Origin: Diplocarpon mali | Taxonomy: Eukaryota; Ascomycota; Leotiomycetes; Helotiales; Drepanopezizaceae | Assembly (NCBI GenBank): GCA_024741835.1 | Contig: JAENRP010000143.1 | Span: forward strand, 42,268 to 106,267 | Direction: 5' to 3' | DNA: 64,000 nt | Shown: in pieces, positions 24,960 to 37,088 of the stretch | How the letters are laid out: the number at the start of each line of letters is the position of its first letter | Position numbering within the stretch: position 1 is the stretch's first letter | Translations under genes and position numbers: made by a program | Notes under the pieces: model-generated | Seen by the model: only the letters and a program-made list of their open reading frames with translations | Databases searched by the model: none | Told to the model about the DNA's origin: nothing

Positions 24960-25080
24960 ACACTCTCTCCACCCCTTTTACCCTCTCCATCCTCTCTACC
25001 CTCTCTACCCTCTCCATCCCCTCCATCCTCTCCATCCCCTCCATCCCCTCCATCCTCTCCACCCTCTCTCTGCTCCTCCA
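24960..25080. repeat. Pyrimidine-rich CCCTCCAT/CCCTCTCTA minisatellite
   Basis: Dense tandem array of 9-10-nt units such as CCCTCCATC and CCCTCTCTA. Translations of it on either strand are low complexity and not genes. Confidence 0.8.
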
Positions 25081-25376
25081 CCTGCTTGGGGACGGAGTGC
25101 CTCTCTACGTCAATCGGATCTACCGCCGAGGCCGTGGCCCTGGTATCCAACATCTGGCGTCTGTCGCGGCCACTGATCAAGACAGACCTTCCGCTTCCAC
25201 AGTGCCACCCGGAGAATATGCTCACGCCAAGTATCTCCCGGGCCCTTGGCATTACGCCGATAAGAATGTGGAGAGAGGGAGAGAGAGAGAGGGAAAAAAA
25301 AGCAGAGTACGTGTGTAGCGCAAAAAGTACATAAAAGTTCGTACTTGTTGACTTGGGGAGAAGAGACCATCATTCA

Positions 25377-25390
25377 GTCAGATATCTGAC
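25377..25390. promoter_or_regulatory. GATA palindrome in ferric reductase promoter
   Basis: GTCAGATATCTGAC is a perfect 14-bp palindrome about 100 bp upstream of the proposed start. Each half holds TCAGATA, close to the ATCWGATAA site of fungal iron-repressor GATA factors (SreA/SRE). Role inferred. Confidence 0.35.
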
Positions 25391-25479
25391 CGATCCCCCT
25401 TCCGTCATACTCCCATCTACCTACCGTTCCTTCGGCCTCAGCTCGGCAAGAATCGATTCCTTGCCAGAGAGCAGCGAAC

Positions 25480-28038
25480 ATGGCGTCTCCTCATTCCCCG
25501 CGACACATCCAGACCCATTCTGGTACCTCTTTCTTCTCCCCCCATTCCAAGTTGCGGTACTATGGCGGATGAATAGACTAACAGGACCCAAGATGAAAGC
25601 TATTATGTTTCTCATTGGGGATATGCGAGCAGGACTCTTCCATGCACCAACGATGCGGGGACGTGAGTGTGTCGTGACTTCGCGCAGGCCTTCTCCCTTC
25701 CTATTTTTCCTACAACTAACTCGACGTTCAGTTGCGAGTACCTGGATGCCATCTACTGGATGCACGACGTCTCGATGCTCTACACTTTCATCATGTGGGC
25801 CGTGATTGGCGGGATACTGGCAATCGTCTTGGTCGTGAGGTTTGTATTACCACGTCCGAGCTTGCCCAGGATGGGAGAGCTCGAGAAGCAAGCGAGAGGA
25901 TCATCGATATCGAGCGCATACTACCGGGCAAACAGAGCATTCCAAGCCGCAATGCGGAGGTGCTTGCTGCCAGGACGCTTGGTCAAGGTCTCCGGAAGCG
26001 TCACCAGTTTGCAACTTCTCGTACTGGCGCTTATTCTCGGCTACCTGCTGATCTTCTCGTAAGTTCTCGCTCTCGGTCGGCTCAGTGGCTCGGAGGGAGT
26101 CAAGGTCTCGGCTACTCTGCTCTAAATACCTTTTGGAACTTCTTGCCTTTGTCCATCTCTTTTTTTCTTTTTCCCTCTTCTAACCCTCGTCCCAACAGGC
26201 TCGTAGGTATCGTCTACAAGACCTGGATCACCCCCGTCGCCAACACCAATCTCCGGAATACTCGCACAGGCTTTGGCGGGTTTGCGGACCGAGTCGGTGC
26301 TCTGGCCTATGCCCTCACCCCTCTCACGGTCGCCTTGTCCACTCGGGAATCACTGCTCACGCTTCTCACCGGTATTCCCTACCAATCGTTCAACTTCCTG
26401 CACCGTTGGACGGGACGGATAATCCTGGTGCAATCAGTGATCCGTACGTTGAGTCCCCTGGAGGGGGATGCCCTCCTCCCTTCTCGCCTCTTTGAAAGCT
26501 CACTAGAAACTGTACGCTTACTTGCCGAACAGATACATTTGGCTGGACTCTCATCGAAGGCAATTTCTACAAGCCGCAGCCAAGAGTTTATGTTGATTTC
26601 ATAAGGCAGCCCTACATTATATGGGGCTGCATTGCTCTGGCGTTCGTTTGCTTCCTCGCTGTTTTTAGCCTCCCAGTGGTAGTCCGATGCACCGGCCACG
26701 AGTTTTTCCGGAAGGCACATTATGTTGTTGCTGGTAGTCCATTTCGCGCCGTGCTCTACGACCGTAAACCATGGACTAACCTGCCTATTAGGTCTATATT
26801 TGGGCGCATGCTGGGCTCACTGGAACCAGCTCGCGTGTTGGATGATCGCCTCTCTGGGTATATTTGGAATCGACAGAGGCGTCCGATTCCTTCGAACGGG
26901 ATTGATCCATGTCGGATATCTCGACCCATATAAAGGTACTTTCTTCTGCGAGGGCTTTGCTGCCCCCTATGCTCCCACATGCTGACAAGGCCCAGGTTTC
27001 GGTTTTCATGCCGCCCAATCGAAGGTCCAACATTTTCATGACGAAGATGGCGGAGTGATCAGACTTGACTTCGAACACAACCATGATAGCTGGGCAGTTG
27101 GCCAGCATTTCTTCCTCACCTTCCCAGCCCTAACAATCTGGCAATCCCACCCGTTGACCGTGGCCTCGGTACCTACGGCTCATCCAGCGCTTGCACGCCA
27201 GTAAGGTCCATGTCTCGCGTGTTGCGCCGGCTGCGCTCATATCCTTTCCTCCTTGAAGGCTAACGCTTGAACTCCCAGCACGTACATCATCCGCGCTCGC
27301 CGTGGAGAGACCGGGCGTCTAAAGACCCTTGCCCTGTCTCAAACACCTCCCCCAATATCGAAAGACACCATTACTTCCCCGAAAACAACTCCGGTCATAC
27401 TCTGCGGACCCTACGGGCCATCTCTCCTTTCATCCCCCGAAACCACAAACATTCTCGCCGTGGCGGGCGGCACTGGAATTACACTCACACTCCCCCTTGT
27501 CTTAGCAGCTACCTCATTCCCAACTGCAGCCGCGATAGACTTCGTCTGGATTATCCGTCGAGCATCCAACACCATGTGGATCGCCGATGAGTTGGATGTA
27601 CTCAGGCGTCGTGCTGCACAAAGACATGTGGATCTGAGGATTCACATCTATATTACCCAAGAGGCACCCTCCCAGTCTTCCAGCGATGCTTGGGTTACCT
27701 CTCTTCCCGAAGTCACATGCTGCACAGAAAGAGAGGAAATCGGAGCGCACTCGTCTCCTTCCAGCCCAGCGGTTTCAGGCAATGAGAAACCAGTCTCCAA
27801 GGGGACTTACCAGCACAGCCTCATACTGTCAGAGCGGCCGTCCCTCGACCGAATCGTCACCTCCTTCCTTGATGCCCGTGTGAACTCGGCATACAGAACA
27901 AGAGTCATCGCCAGTGGGCCAGCGAGTATGGGTCATGATTTGCGGCGTGTGGTTGCTGCGTCTAATGACGGAGGCAAGGTGTGGAAAGATGATAAGAGGT
28001 GGGACGTTGAACTAGATTGGGACGATAGGATGGGATGA
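25480..28038 (+). CDS. Ferric/cupric reductase transmembrane component (FRE family)
   Basis: Plasma-membrane flavocytochrome that moves electrons from NADPH through FAD and two haems to external Fe3+/Cu2+. Confident exons: 25585..25662, 25732..26058, 26199..26443, 26533..26733, 26792..26935, 26996..27200 and 27279..28038. The first visible exon reads HWGYASRTLPCTNDAGTCEY, joined in frame to LDAIYWMHD. The start is uncertain: ATG at 25480 with a five-base exon (25480..25484) and a weak GTCTCC donor would give 654 aa. Several membrane segments lie in the first half. Haem His pairs are HRW...VIH and KAH...WAH, both pairs 14 residues apart. The FAD motif is HPLTVAS and the NADPH motif AGGTGIT. 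The C-terminus VELDWDDRMG is typical of the family. Confidence 0.9.
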
Positions 28039-28502
28039 GGTAACACGTCTGGTATATATTTAAGAATAAAAATAACCCGTAAAGCCGTCTCCAGTCCGAT
28101 ACAAGTTGTATCGCTTTTGATTACCTTGATATGATAGGCAGAATTCATCGCTGGCTACGGTATACCAGTGCGAGGAATTCAGCTTCTTGTACACTACCCG
28201 TGACAGACCTGGATGATGGTACCTATAAAACCTCAAGTTACAGGGGAGGAAGAGGATGGATGCTTTTTCCCCCTGATTTGATTGCTTCAAGGTAGCGTAC
28301 TGCTGCATATCAAGGGCTCGCTCTCACCACAATATTTGAAGGCAGGATGATATCTGGCCGAAACAACAGCAAATGTCACCATCTACCCACGAAGCAAAGC
28401 CACGAGATGTAGTAAGGTCTCCTCTCGCCCAGAGTTAGCATCCAGAGGCCCAAAGTGCTTTATGAAACTAATAGGCATGATGGAGGGTGTGATTGAGTGT
28501 AG
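28039..28502. other. Convergent intergenic interval FRE/MIT1
   Basis: 464 bp between the two stop codons. It has AT-rich putative poly(A) signals near 28060 (TTTAAGAATAAAAATAA). No gene seen. Confidence 0.6.
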
Positions 28503-31500
28503 CTAGGAGCGACCTTTCCTCGCATTTCGGTCCACAAGCTCATCTCTCAAAGCTGCCTCGATCGCGGTGACACGGTACCTAGGCTCACCGCTCTTTGGGA
28601 GTGCGTCGAGCATAAGTCGAATCTGAGCTTCCGAGCAAAGACAAGGGCACTTCCTTGAGAATCCGAAATGGGGAATGCCGCAAAGGCCGCATTCTTCCGG
28701 AGCCTGTGCCTGAAGCGGGCACTGTCCCAGTGGATGTCTCTTCCGACACCATGGGCAATGATTGATGCTTGGACGATATGGTTTACCAACCTTCCCGAGT
28801 ACACTCGAAGTATTGATCATTTGTGTTTGGTCTTGAATTTGGTCGGAACTGTGGGAGAATTCACCTTCGTCTGGGTGGGATCCTGGAACGACGCTGTAGC
28901 CATTGGGCGGGAACTTCGGGGCTTTGGCTAGGGGCGCGCTGCCGTGGGCGGTAGCTATAGAGCTGACGTATCCAGGAGTGCCTTGTAAATGAGTAGTTTG
29001 GGAATGGGGAACTTGTACACTGGGACTTTGTGCAGGACCTGGCCGTTGGGAGGAAGGGGGGAAGTGGCCTCGGAGTTGCTGGCCTGTGCGGTCTTGGAGG
29101 GGTCGACTTTGGCCTGAGCTTGGGTTTGAGATATGCTGGGAGACTTCTGCGATTTCAAGGCCTATTAGCATGGGTAAATTTGACGTTGACATTCAAGTTG
29201 AACGCAAAATTGAAGAGTCTGCAGGAGCTTCGCTCAGAGTGCCACCCCAAGCAGGATTGACCATATTTGCAACTTGCGAAGGTCTGGCGGCCTGATGAGC
29301 ATTCACATTTGCCCTCGAGGCATCTAAGGCTGGCGGCTTTGCTACATGATTTTGAATTTTCTGAGGCAGAACAGGTCTCGGGCCAGACTTGGCTTGTTCC
29401 GCAGTAGCTACACTCTTATCGAGAGATGGGTTGAGATGATATTTTGCAACTGTCGGAGCTCTGCTTGCTACGACCTTTATTGCAGGGCCTGCTTCAGAGC
29501 CAGGGTTTTGTTTCATAACATTTCCAGAAGCCATTGTAGCGGCTGATAGCATCTGCTTAGAAACCCGACTCTTTTTGACTGGTAGGGTATGCAACAGAGT
29601 AAGCGTTCCAGCGGCCTCCAAACCTGAGACGCCGACCGGCTTCACGGAAGAACCGCCCTTCACAGGGGGTTTGAATTTTCTAATCGTACCTTTTGACGGC
29701 TTTCCTTTTGAGCTGCTCTGAGTTCTGAGCTCATCAAGGTTCACCGGAATGTTGTCGGATTCTTCGTCTGCATCAGACTCAGGCGCAGAATGGAAGTCCA
29801 GGTCGCTAGCAGATTCGCCTGGCCTTTTCTTGCTTGGCAATTTCATTAAAGATGTATCGTCGTCAAGGTCCATGTTGGACTTCGGTTCGTAGACAACAAT
29901 CTGTTGAATGAAGCAGTCAGTAGTGTGTTAGGCGGTGAGATCAGAGGAAAGCAAGGTTCATACCTGTCGCGTTCGCTTTCCTCGCCCAAATGTCTTCGCA
30001 TCTCTTGCAGCTTCGGCGGCTGCGTCAGCCTCTCGCTGTTGAAGAATTTTATCCCACAAGGAATTATCTGGAGGCGTGTCATTGTCACCGTCATCATCAG
30101 CCTCATCGGTGAGAGTTCCTTTATCATTAGCCCAGACACGTGCAAATGAAAATTGAGACTCGGCGGTTTTGTCGTCAGTATCGGTTTTCTCAACTTGAGT
30201 ACGATCCAATAACTTATCCACAGAAGCGGAATCGTATCGAATGTCATTGCGATCGTCATCGGCGAACAGTGCTTGTGCGCCATGTCTGAGAATTGACTCC
30301 AGATCAACACCTGCATCATCTTCGGCGCCCATACTCTCAATAAGGGCTTGATCAAGTGCCATCTTTTTCCGACCAATCTGAACAATCTTCTCCTCGGCAC
30401 TGTCCTTGGTCATCAACTGGAAAACAAGCACTTTCTTTTTCTGTCCAATGCGATGAGCTCGAGAAAGAGCTTGGATGTCTTGATGGGGCTATACGTTCAT
30501 TAGCAGATGGAATAAAACGGGCGTTTTGACAAATTACATTAAAGTCAGGATCCTATTGAGAAGTAAGTCATTGTAGTAGAAGCTGATCACAGGAGCGATG
30601 TTGAAACATACCATAATGATAACAGTATCAGCTGTAGCGAGGTTGATACCTACACCACCGGCCCTCGTAGAGAGTAGAAACGCGAAAAGTTCGGATTCGG
30701 GCGCATTGAACGCATCAATTCGTCGCTGTTTCTCCAAAGTACCAACCGTTCCATCCAATCGCTGGAAAGGCAGACCGAGGCCATTCAGTAAATCTTCGAT
30801 CAAGTCAAGCTGATCCAGAAATTGACTGAATAAGAGAACTCGATGCCCTCGCTCTCGCAATTTTGGTAGCATAATCTTCAGCAGTTGAAACTTTGAAGAA
30901 GCTTCGACAAGCTTGCGGTGAACGTCATCCTCAGTATCGGCCTGCGAGATTTCTTCGATTGCTGTGCTGTAGAGGAATGGATGGCAGAGACACTTTCGGA
31001 GCTGCATCAAAATGTTGTTCAGGTTGCCTCTCTCCTTCGGCTTGAGAACTGTACTATTCTGGCCAAGGATGGACTTGATCAGTTCCGGGCTTCTTGCCAA
31101 GATTGATTTATAAAGCTTCTTTTGAACAACACTCATTGAGACAGGCAAGATGACCTGTGCCATTGGAGGAAGGAACTTCAAGACTTGGAGCTTGGTTCGT
31201 CTTACAATCTAATCAGTGAAGGCCACAACTACGCATGGTAAGCCATACCTTAGAAAGAAAGGACGAATGAGCTCATGCAACTCGGGCAGATTTTCCTTTG
31301 TCAGCTCGGTATATTTTTCGTCCATCTCTGCAGCATTGATCGAGGTATCAAGGAACTGGAGGAGGTTGAAAAGCTCACGCTTATTATTTTGGAGAGGAGT
31401 GCCTGCAATCGTCAAAGCAAACCTGGCAAGTCTGGAGAATCACGTACCTGTAAGAAGAACCTGGAAAGGTATCTTCAACGCCTTCAATGCAACGTAAAGC

Positions 31501-34500
31501 AGGTTGGCATCATTCTTTAATCGCTGACCCTCGTCGACAATCATACCTGCCCATTTGATACGTCTGAAGAACGATCGGCTATGGTCATCCACGGGTGCTT
31601 CATATGAAGTAACAACCACATGAGCCCTGAGATCAGAGCAGCCGTCTGGGTAAAGCTCGTACTCCATAGCCATATCTCGCGCCTTTTTCGCGCCATAGTA
31701 GGCAACAACTCGGAGACTTGGAGCCCATTTCTTGATCTCTCGCCGCCAATTAGGACAAGTGGAGTTCGGCGTAACAACAAGGAAAGGCCAGCACTTAGTA
31801 TATATTAGCAACGCGGCACGCGACCATTGAAATTTGGTACATCCTACCTGTGGATTATCTTTGGCCAGAGATGCAATGAATGCAATGATCTGAATCGTCT
31901 TGCCGAGTCCCATCTCATCGGCTAGAATGACATTCTTCTTCTGGTGGAAGTTGTATAATAGCCAATTAAGTCCTTCCATTTGATACGGCATCATCTGTCC
32001 ACCCGTTAAGGCTGACGGCTGCTTTTTCAGCTCTACCTTTTTCCCAAAATTTTGCGATCGGAAAGCATCTTGGCGCTCTTTCATAGTGGCTGCCGGTGGC
32101 TGCTTCAAATATCTCCCCGCAACATACTCATTGTAAGCTAAAGCAAAAGCACTCCAAAGAGCCTCATCTGTCGGCTTAGGGGGCTCTTCCCATACAGCCT
32201 CATCATAGCCAAGGCCTTGGAATTTGACCAACACTTGCTTAACCATATGAATAGAGGCCTGATCAGTTGCTTCAGACTCCTGCTCAAATTCAGCGTCATA
32301 TTGGACGTCAAAGATGATCTCCATACAGAGGTATTCTTTTGGAATTGCCTCCTCGTTGGTCCATTTAGGGAGCTTGTTGACACCCTCGTCACGGTTAACA
32401 AAGGCCTTGCGCATCGTAGCGGCTGTAACGCCCCATACCCAAGCTCCAGGCATCCATGCACACTTGAAATATGACATCCCATCCCATTTGACAAGGTATT
32501 CTCTATGGTCTTCATCCAGCTGCTCAATTGTTTCTCCCTTGACATATGATTCGCGATCTGCAGGTCTCCAAGCAACCAAAGTCTGGACCTTGGCAGGAAC
32601 AGAGCAGCATTCTTTGCATTCCCATCTGGGAGTATACTCCTTAAGGCGCTTATCACGAACTTCGCTAACCCTGCCAGCGTCGTTGGTCTTTCTGGCCTGC
32701 TTCAAAGCCGGAAGATGCTCAAAGTGAAAAGTCCGGTAGCAGGAGATGCATCTAAATAAAACATTCTCAGCGTTGTTGACCAGATTTTCTGCTACTTCAG
32801 TGATTGGGTCAGTTCCATTATTTTCTTCTCTCAATTTCTCTTCTTGCTTTGAGGTTTTCTTTGGTGCAAATGCCTTGCATGCTAGCCCTGGTTTCTTACA
32901 CTCTTGACAGGTATCCAAGCGTGGTGCAGAAGCGTCTTTTTTCATAGGAATTCCAATGCAGCGGCGGCATTGCAAGACGAAGTTTTCATGGCCAACCTTA
33001 GTAACCAAATGATCTCTACCGCTGCGATAGCCAAGACAGACTTTATGTATCGAGGTAGAGCATCCCTGACAATGGATAAGAGGGCTCGTGCCTTTACTGG
33101 AGCTGGTACCAACACCTGAGCAGACATCGCATGTCTTATTATGGAAGAGATAGAAGGGTGCAGTCTTGGGTATAGGTTGGTAGATTTCTCTAATGCTAAT
33201 GACTTTGGGGATGTTCTTTGCAGGACCGTCATCAGCATAGATTTCTTCGTCCATATCCCTCTCTTTCATATTCTTCGTTACACGTTCGCGTCCTGAGCGG
33301 CGACTCGGCTCTGGCTGATCTGACGATGATGATGAATTATGATCCAAACGAGGTCTGCCTACGCCTCGTTTTGGTTGTGATTGAATAGCGCGAGCTTTTT
33401 GCCGCTTCGAAAGATTTGGCTGCATATGAACAACATCAGAACCTTCATCGCTCTGATTATGTACTAGGCAAGCCAATTCATCTTCATCGTCAGACTGGAA
33501 GGCCTTATTAACATTGAGCTTGATAGCTGCTGGTTTAGGGTTAACTGATCTGGTGATGCGTTCCAAAGTATGGGTCTGTGATGGCCTTGTATTTCCTGAC
33601 TCTGATTCAGAGCTTTCTTCATCAAGAATCTTACGGGAAGCAGGGCGACTGATGAGCCTGCTGCTCTGAACTTTGATCTTGTTTGTTAACAGTGAAACAC
33701 TTCCTGTCTCAAGTCGGCGCTTCTTAACAATTGCTTGGTCTCCTGACACCTCTTCCTCAGAACCAAGTGAGATAGCAGAGCTGTTTACAAAACCAGAGTT
33801 TGACGGCTTTTTTCGGGACCGCTTGATGGCCAATTCAGGCATTTTGGGATCTGTACTAGATTGAGTGTCGTCTTGTGTGTTATTAGATTCGCCAGTGTCT
33901 AAGCGGTTGTGAAATATATTCAGGGCGTTTTGACCATTACGAAATTGGATAAGTTTTTCTTTTGAGACCTATATTTGACACATGAGTTTTGGAGACAGTT
34001 TTTGCAAAAGAAGCATGGAAGACGGTATGCAGACAGGATAGAAACAATGAGTTTGCTAGAAGTAATAAGGTCATCAAAAGAAACTATTTATCAAATTAAG
34101 AGACTGACCACAACAATTATCACGCAAAGGTGAGGTGACCCAGTTAGTAATAAAACCAACCAAGTTGGCAACGGATAAAGATCAAGGGCAATAGGTCAAG
34201 GTTGAGTTGCGTAACAAGTAGTGATACAAGAGGTGTCAATGGTTGGAGAAGGTGCGAGAACAGAAGTTGGGAAAGAACTCCCAGTGATAGGTTCTAGATT
34301 AGATTCCCACTAATTCTCGCCTATTGGGCGACTGGAAGGTGAAATCTTCTAATGTAGAGACTGCAGGCAATTTGTAAAGTACGACTAATAAGTAGATTCT
34401 CCTGTAGGCAGCTAGAGACGAATCGTAGATCTTTGATATCTTTGGACAGCAATTGCCTGGCAGGCTAAACAGAACATTGTCTGGAACTCACTTCGGCCAG

Positions 34501-34969
34501 TAATTGCAATAGCAAAAATGATATGAGCCAAGCCATGGCTACATGCGCACACTTATGCATGCTGTGAAGCTAAGGCAATGATATTCCCAAAATGAGAGCA
34601 AAATGTGGGATGTTTGTACGTGGATAGGGACAATCTACTCACAGTTTCTTTCTTCCCAGTTTCAAACTCAATCTCATACCATGTAGTACCTGCTGGGCCC
34701 TGGACCTCCTCCAAGACCGAATCGACTGTTGTGGCACCTTGGAAAGGTTGGTATTCCCACGGGCGCGCAGGAGCTGAGACCATAACCGATAGCGCATGAG
34801 CTCCTTTAGGCTCGGTGTCATTCGTGGGAGAGTCTCGAAATCTATGGGAGAGGGTTGACTGAGGCGGAGAATTCTCATCACCCCCCATATTCTTCTTTTC
34901 TAGTTCCGAAGTTCGTGCTTGATCATCCGCCGAGTCTTCTGGGACGGTTACGCGGCCGGTAGAAGTCAT
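28503..34969 (-). CDS. MIT1: CHD-family chromatin remodeler, Mit1-like (PHD, chromodomains, SNF2)
   Basis: ATPase of the SHREC-type silencing complex in fission yeast; heterochromatin function here is inferred. Nine exons: 34643..34969, 31848..33968, 31448..31793, 31249..31402, 30612..31200, 30538..30552, 29964..30488, 29204..29900 and 28503..29146. They sum to 5418 nt, 1805 aa. The N-terminus joins WYEIEFETGKKET to VSKEKLIQFRNG across a 674-nt intron. PHD-like Cys-rich fingers lie at about 389-447 and 463-565, a chromodomain at about 571-626 (EYLVKWDGMSYFKCAW) and a second near 681-703 (VLVKFQGLGYDEAVWEEP). Walker A DEMGLGKT is at about 793-800. Box II is DEGQ rather than DEAH. The C-lobe has STRAGGVGINL and RAHRIGQKKK. 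The C-terminal zinc-knuckle-like CPWCRKRHPLGQCP is followed by more Cys. The 29147..29203 intron has a weak GTTCAA donor; the other junctions are strong. Confidence 0.9.
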
Positions 34970-35400
34970 CTTGGGGTTGAAGGTCAACGTTGCGGGCAAG
35001 ATTACTATAGAACCGTTAGCAGATCTGCTCTGGCATTTGAGGTTGGCCTTTTGAAGGAACACTCGAGAAGGTTGTGTTGATATAATAATTGATATCTTAG
35101 GTTGAGTACATTAAGAGAAAGCCTTGAAGATCAGAGGGACACGCAGGCTGGCAGCAAGACGCGCCACAGTTCCAAAACAAAAAAATGCCAGCAGGTGCAG
35201 GACTTGATTCTTGGGCAGAACTAAATGGGACTTGGCGCGAATTGTGAATGAAGTATAGGCGGTTGTTATCGCAAGGTCAGATTAGGGTGATATGGCTTGC
35301 AGCGGGAGGCATAGGAGAAGTAAACTGCAATTGAGGTTGCTGATGCGGTTTTGAACGGCTTGCAAAGTACTAAACACGATGTCGCCGCGCTCGCGGATTA
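34970..35400. promoter_or_regulatory. MIT1 upstream region up to the heterochromatin border
   Basis: Last GC-moderate sequence before the AT-rich block. It should contain the MIT1 promoter. Base composition drops sharply at about 35390-35410, just after the CG-rich string GATGTCGCCGCGCTCGCGG. Confidence 0.5.
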
Positions 35401-36116
35401 GTAAGCAGGCGAATTAATATATTTCAACACATTTGCCAAATTTTCCCTACTAATATGCTATGCTAGTAAGGATACCCATTCAAAATTTGAGTATTTTAAT
35501 AGAAAATCCTGAATTTCCAAAGGTTATATTATTATTAGAGCGATTAAAAATATAATATTCCCCTAGACCGACTTTTTATTGCGAATATGCAGAAAGTCCT
35601 GTTTTTAGCATATGCAAGCAATAAGGGACGGGAAGTAAGACGGAAGGCGAGATGCCTTGCTTTGCCTTTGGCAAGAATGACGCTTTATATATGTAAAAAG
35701 CTGGGTCATATAAGGAATCGTAAGTTTGTATAATCAAGGTAATGGCGATAGTAAGACATAAATAAATAAAGGAGATATTGTATCAATATATAGGTTCTGT
35801 ACTAGTATCTATATTCACGTGAATAAAGTCGAGTACTTGAATTAAAATTGTTATAAGGAGGTTCTCTGATAGTAAACTTAGTAGTAAACTAGAAGAGGGC
35901 ACGAAGAAGTATAAAGTGCAAACGACGATATTAGATATCTTGATCTCTTAGAGAGCTCTCGAACTATAAGCTATTTAAGGTAAGCGCCTTCTTAGTACTG
36001 CTATTAAGTTATATAGCAAGTCATATGATATATCATATATATAATCTATTATATAATAGATTAGGTAATAAATATGTGATATACGTACCTATAATATACC
36101 CCTTTAGGAAGACCTT
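35401..36116. other. AT-rich decayed repeat DNA, unclassified
   Basis: Low-GC sequence full of TA steps and stop codons in all frames. It includes a local palindromic AT stretch near 36010-36060 (TATATCATATATATAAT...). It resembles RIP-mutated transposon interior, but I could not assign a family. Confidence 0.5.
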
Positions 36117-36339
36117 TATTACGGTTATACTATGGTTGCGATAGAAGGACGAGACTGTCGGAACTGTTAAAGAACTCGCGATAGAAATAGTAGTATAAAC
36201 GGAGATAAAACCGATTAGTGCAAAAGATATACTATACCTTCCTTTTAATAGAGATTAAAGAAGGCATATTAAGAGGAAGGCTTCTTACTTTATACTTATT
36301 CTTTCTTTAGCTTTGAATTTTATATGATTAAGTAGCCTT
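36117..36339 (+). mobile_element. Partial LTR of family G (G1, + orientation)
   Basis: Begins TATTACGGTTATACTATGG, a RIP form of TGTCACGG..., and is the inverted homologue of 36340..36599. It stops about 40 bases short of the full LTR, exactly where the next LTR begins, which suggests that G2 inserted into it. Confidence 0.55.
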
Positions 36340-36599
36340 TGTAACGGCGGAAGCAAGGCATAAGTCGATAAAGTCATTAAGATCAAGGCTGCTAAATTGT
36401 ATAGAATTCAAAGTTAAAGAAAGAGTAGGTATAAAGTAAGAAGCCTTCCTTTTAATATGCCTTCCTTAATCTCTAGTAAAAGGAGGGTGCGGTAGATCTT
36501 TTGTATTAATTGGTTTTATCTCTATTTATACTACTAGTTCTACTATAGGTACTTTGACAGTTCTTATGCTTCTATTGCAATTATAGTATAACTGTGATA
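36340..36599 (-). mobile_element. LTR of family G (G2, - orientation)
   Basis: About 260 bp. On the minus strand it starts TATCACAG (from TGTCACGG) and ends CCGCCGTTACA. Immediately to its right, the minus strand reads a polypurine tract AAAAGGAAGGGGGTAA, so this is the 3' LTR of a minus-oriented retrotransposon whose interior lies to the right. Confidence 0.6.
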
Positions 36600-37088
36600 T
36601 TACCCCCTTCCTTTTAAAAAGCAAAGTGCCTTTATCTTTACCTATTCTTAGATAAAGTCGTATATAATCCTATTTTTAGCCCTATTGATAAAGGCCTTTA
36701 TCTTTTCATTCCTTAGATCCCCTTTGGTATAAATAGTCTTAATAGCGGTCTTAATTAGTTTATCGAGATTATTAAACGCATTAATTAGCTTTCGGTCGCA
36801 AAGGTCTTTTAAATCGTAATATTATTATTGATTTTTATATATTTATTTTAGCTAATCTATCTAATTTGACTTTTAGCGTTTAGCAAGGGTGCTAGTAATA
36901 ATAGTAAGGGTGGCCTTCCTCTTTTATATAATAGTATAAGTAGCGACTTAATATTATAGCTTACTATTCTTATCTTGCAATATCTTAAGCTTTAGTTTAT
37001 CTTCTTCTAATTTAGCGCGTAGTGCCTTTAGCTTATAGGATTGTTTATTAAGGTCTTTATGTAAGCGATTGAACTTAATAGCCTTAAA
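36600..37088 (-). mobile_element. Interior fragment of LTR element G2
   Basis: AT-rich, stop-filled sequence between the G2 polypurine tract and the LTR of Copia copy B. Superfamily not resolved. The rest of G2 should lie beyond copy B, outside the window. Confidence 0.45.

Larger units (their letters stand above)
21070..25479. other. 4.4-kb gene-poor divergent interval
   Basis: Between the divergent CCCH and ferric reductase genes. It contains a purine-rich tract at about 22060-22130, scattered short inverted repeats, and the two minisatellites listed separately. No frame above about 150 codons has domain features. The length is unusual beside the 0.5-1.4 kb intergenic gaps elsewhere in the window. 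It could hold a non-coding transcript or a long CCCH 5' UTR, but nothing in the sequence proves either. Confidence 0.55.

Noticed and set aside
24863..25334. Overlapping open frames on both strands
   Set aside because: They translate the pyrimidine minisatellite; low complexity with no start context or domain.
10202..34969. Secondary-metabolite or iron-uptake gene cluster
   Set aside because: Neighbours of the reductase are housekeeping chromatin and RNA-binding genes; no siderophore, oxidase or transporter genes are present.
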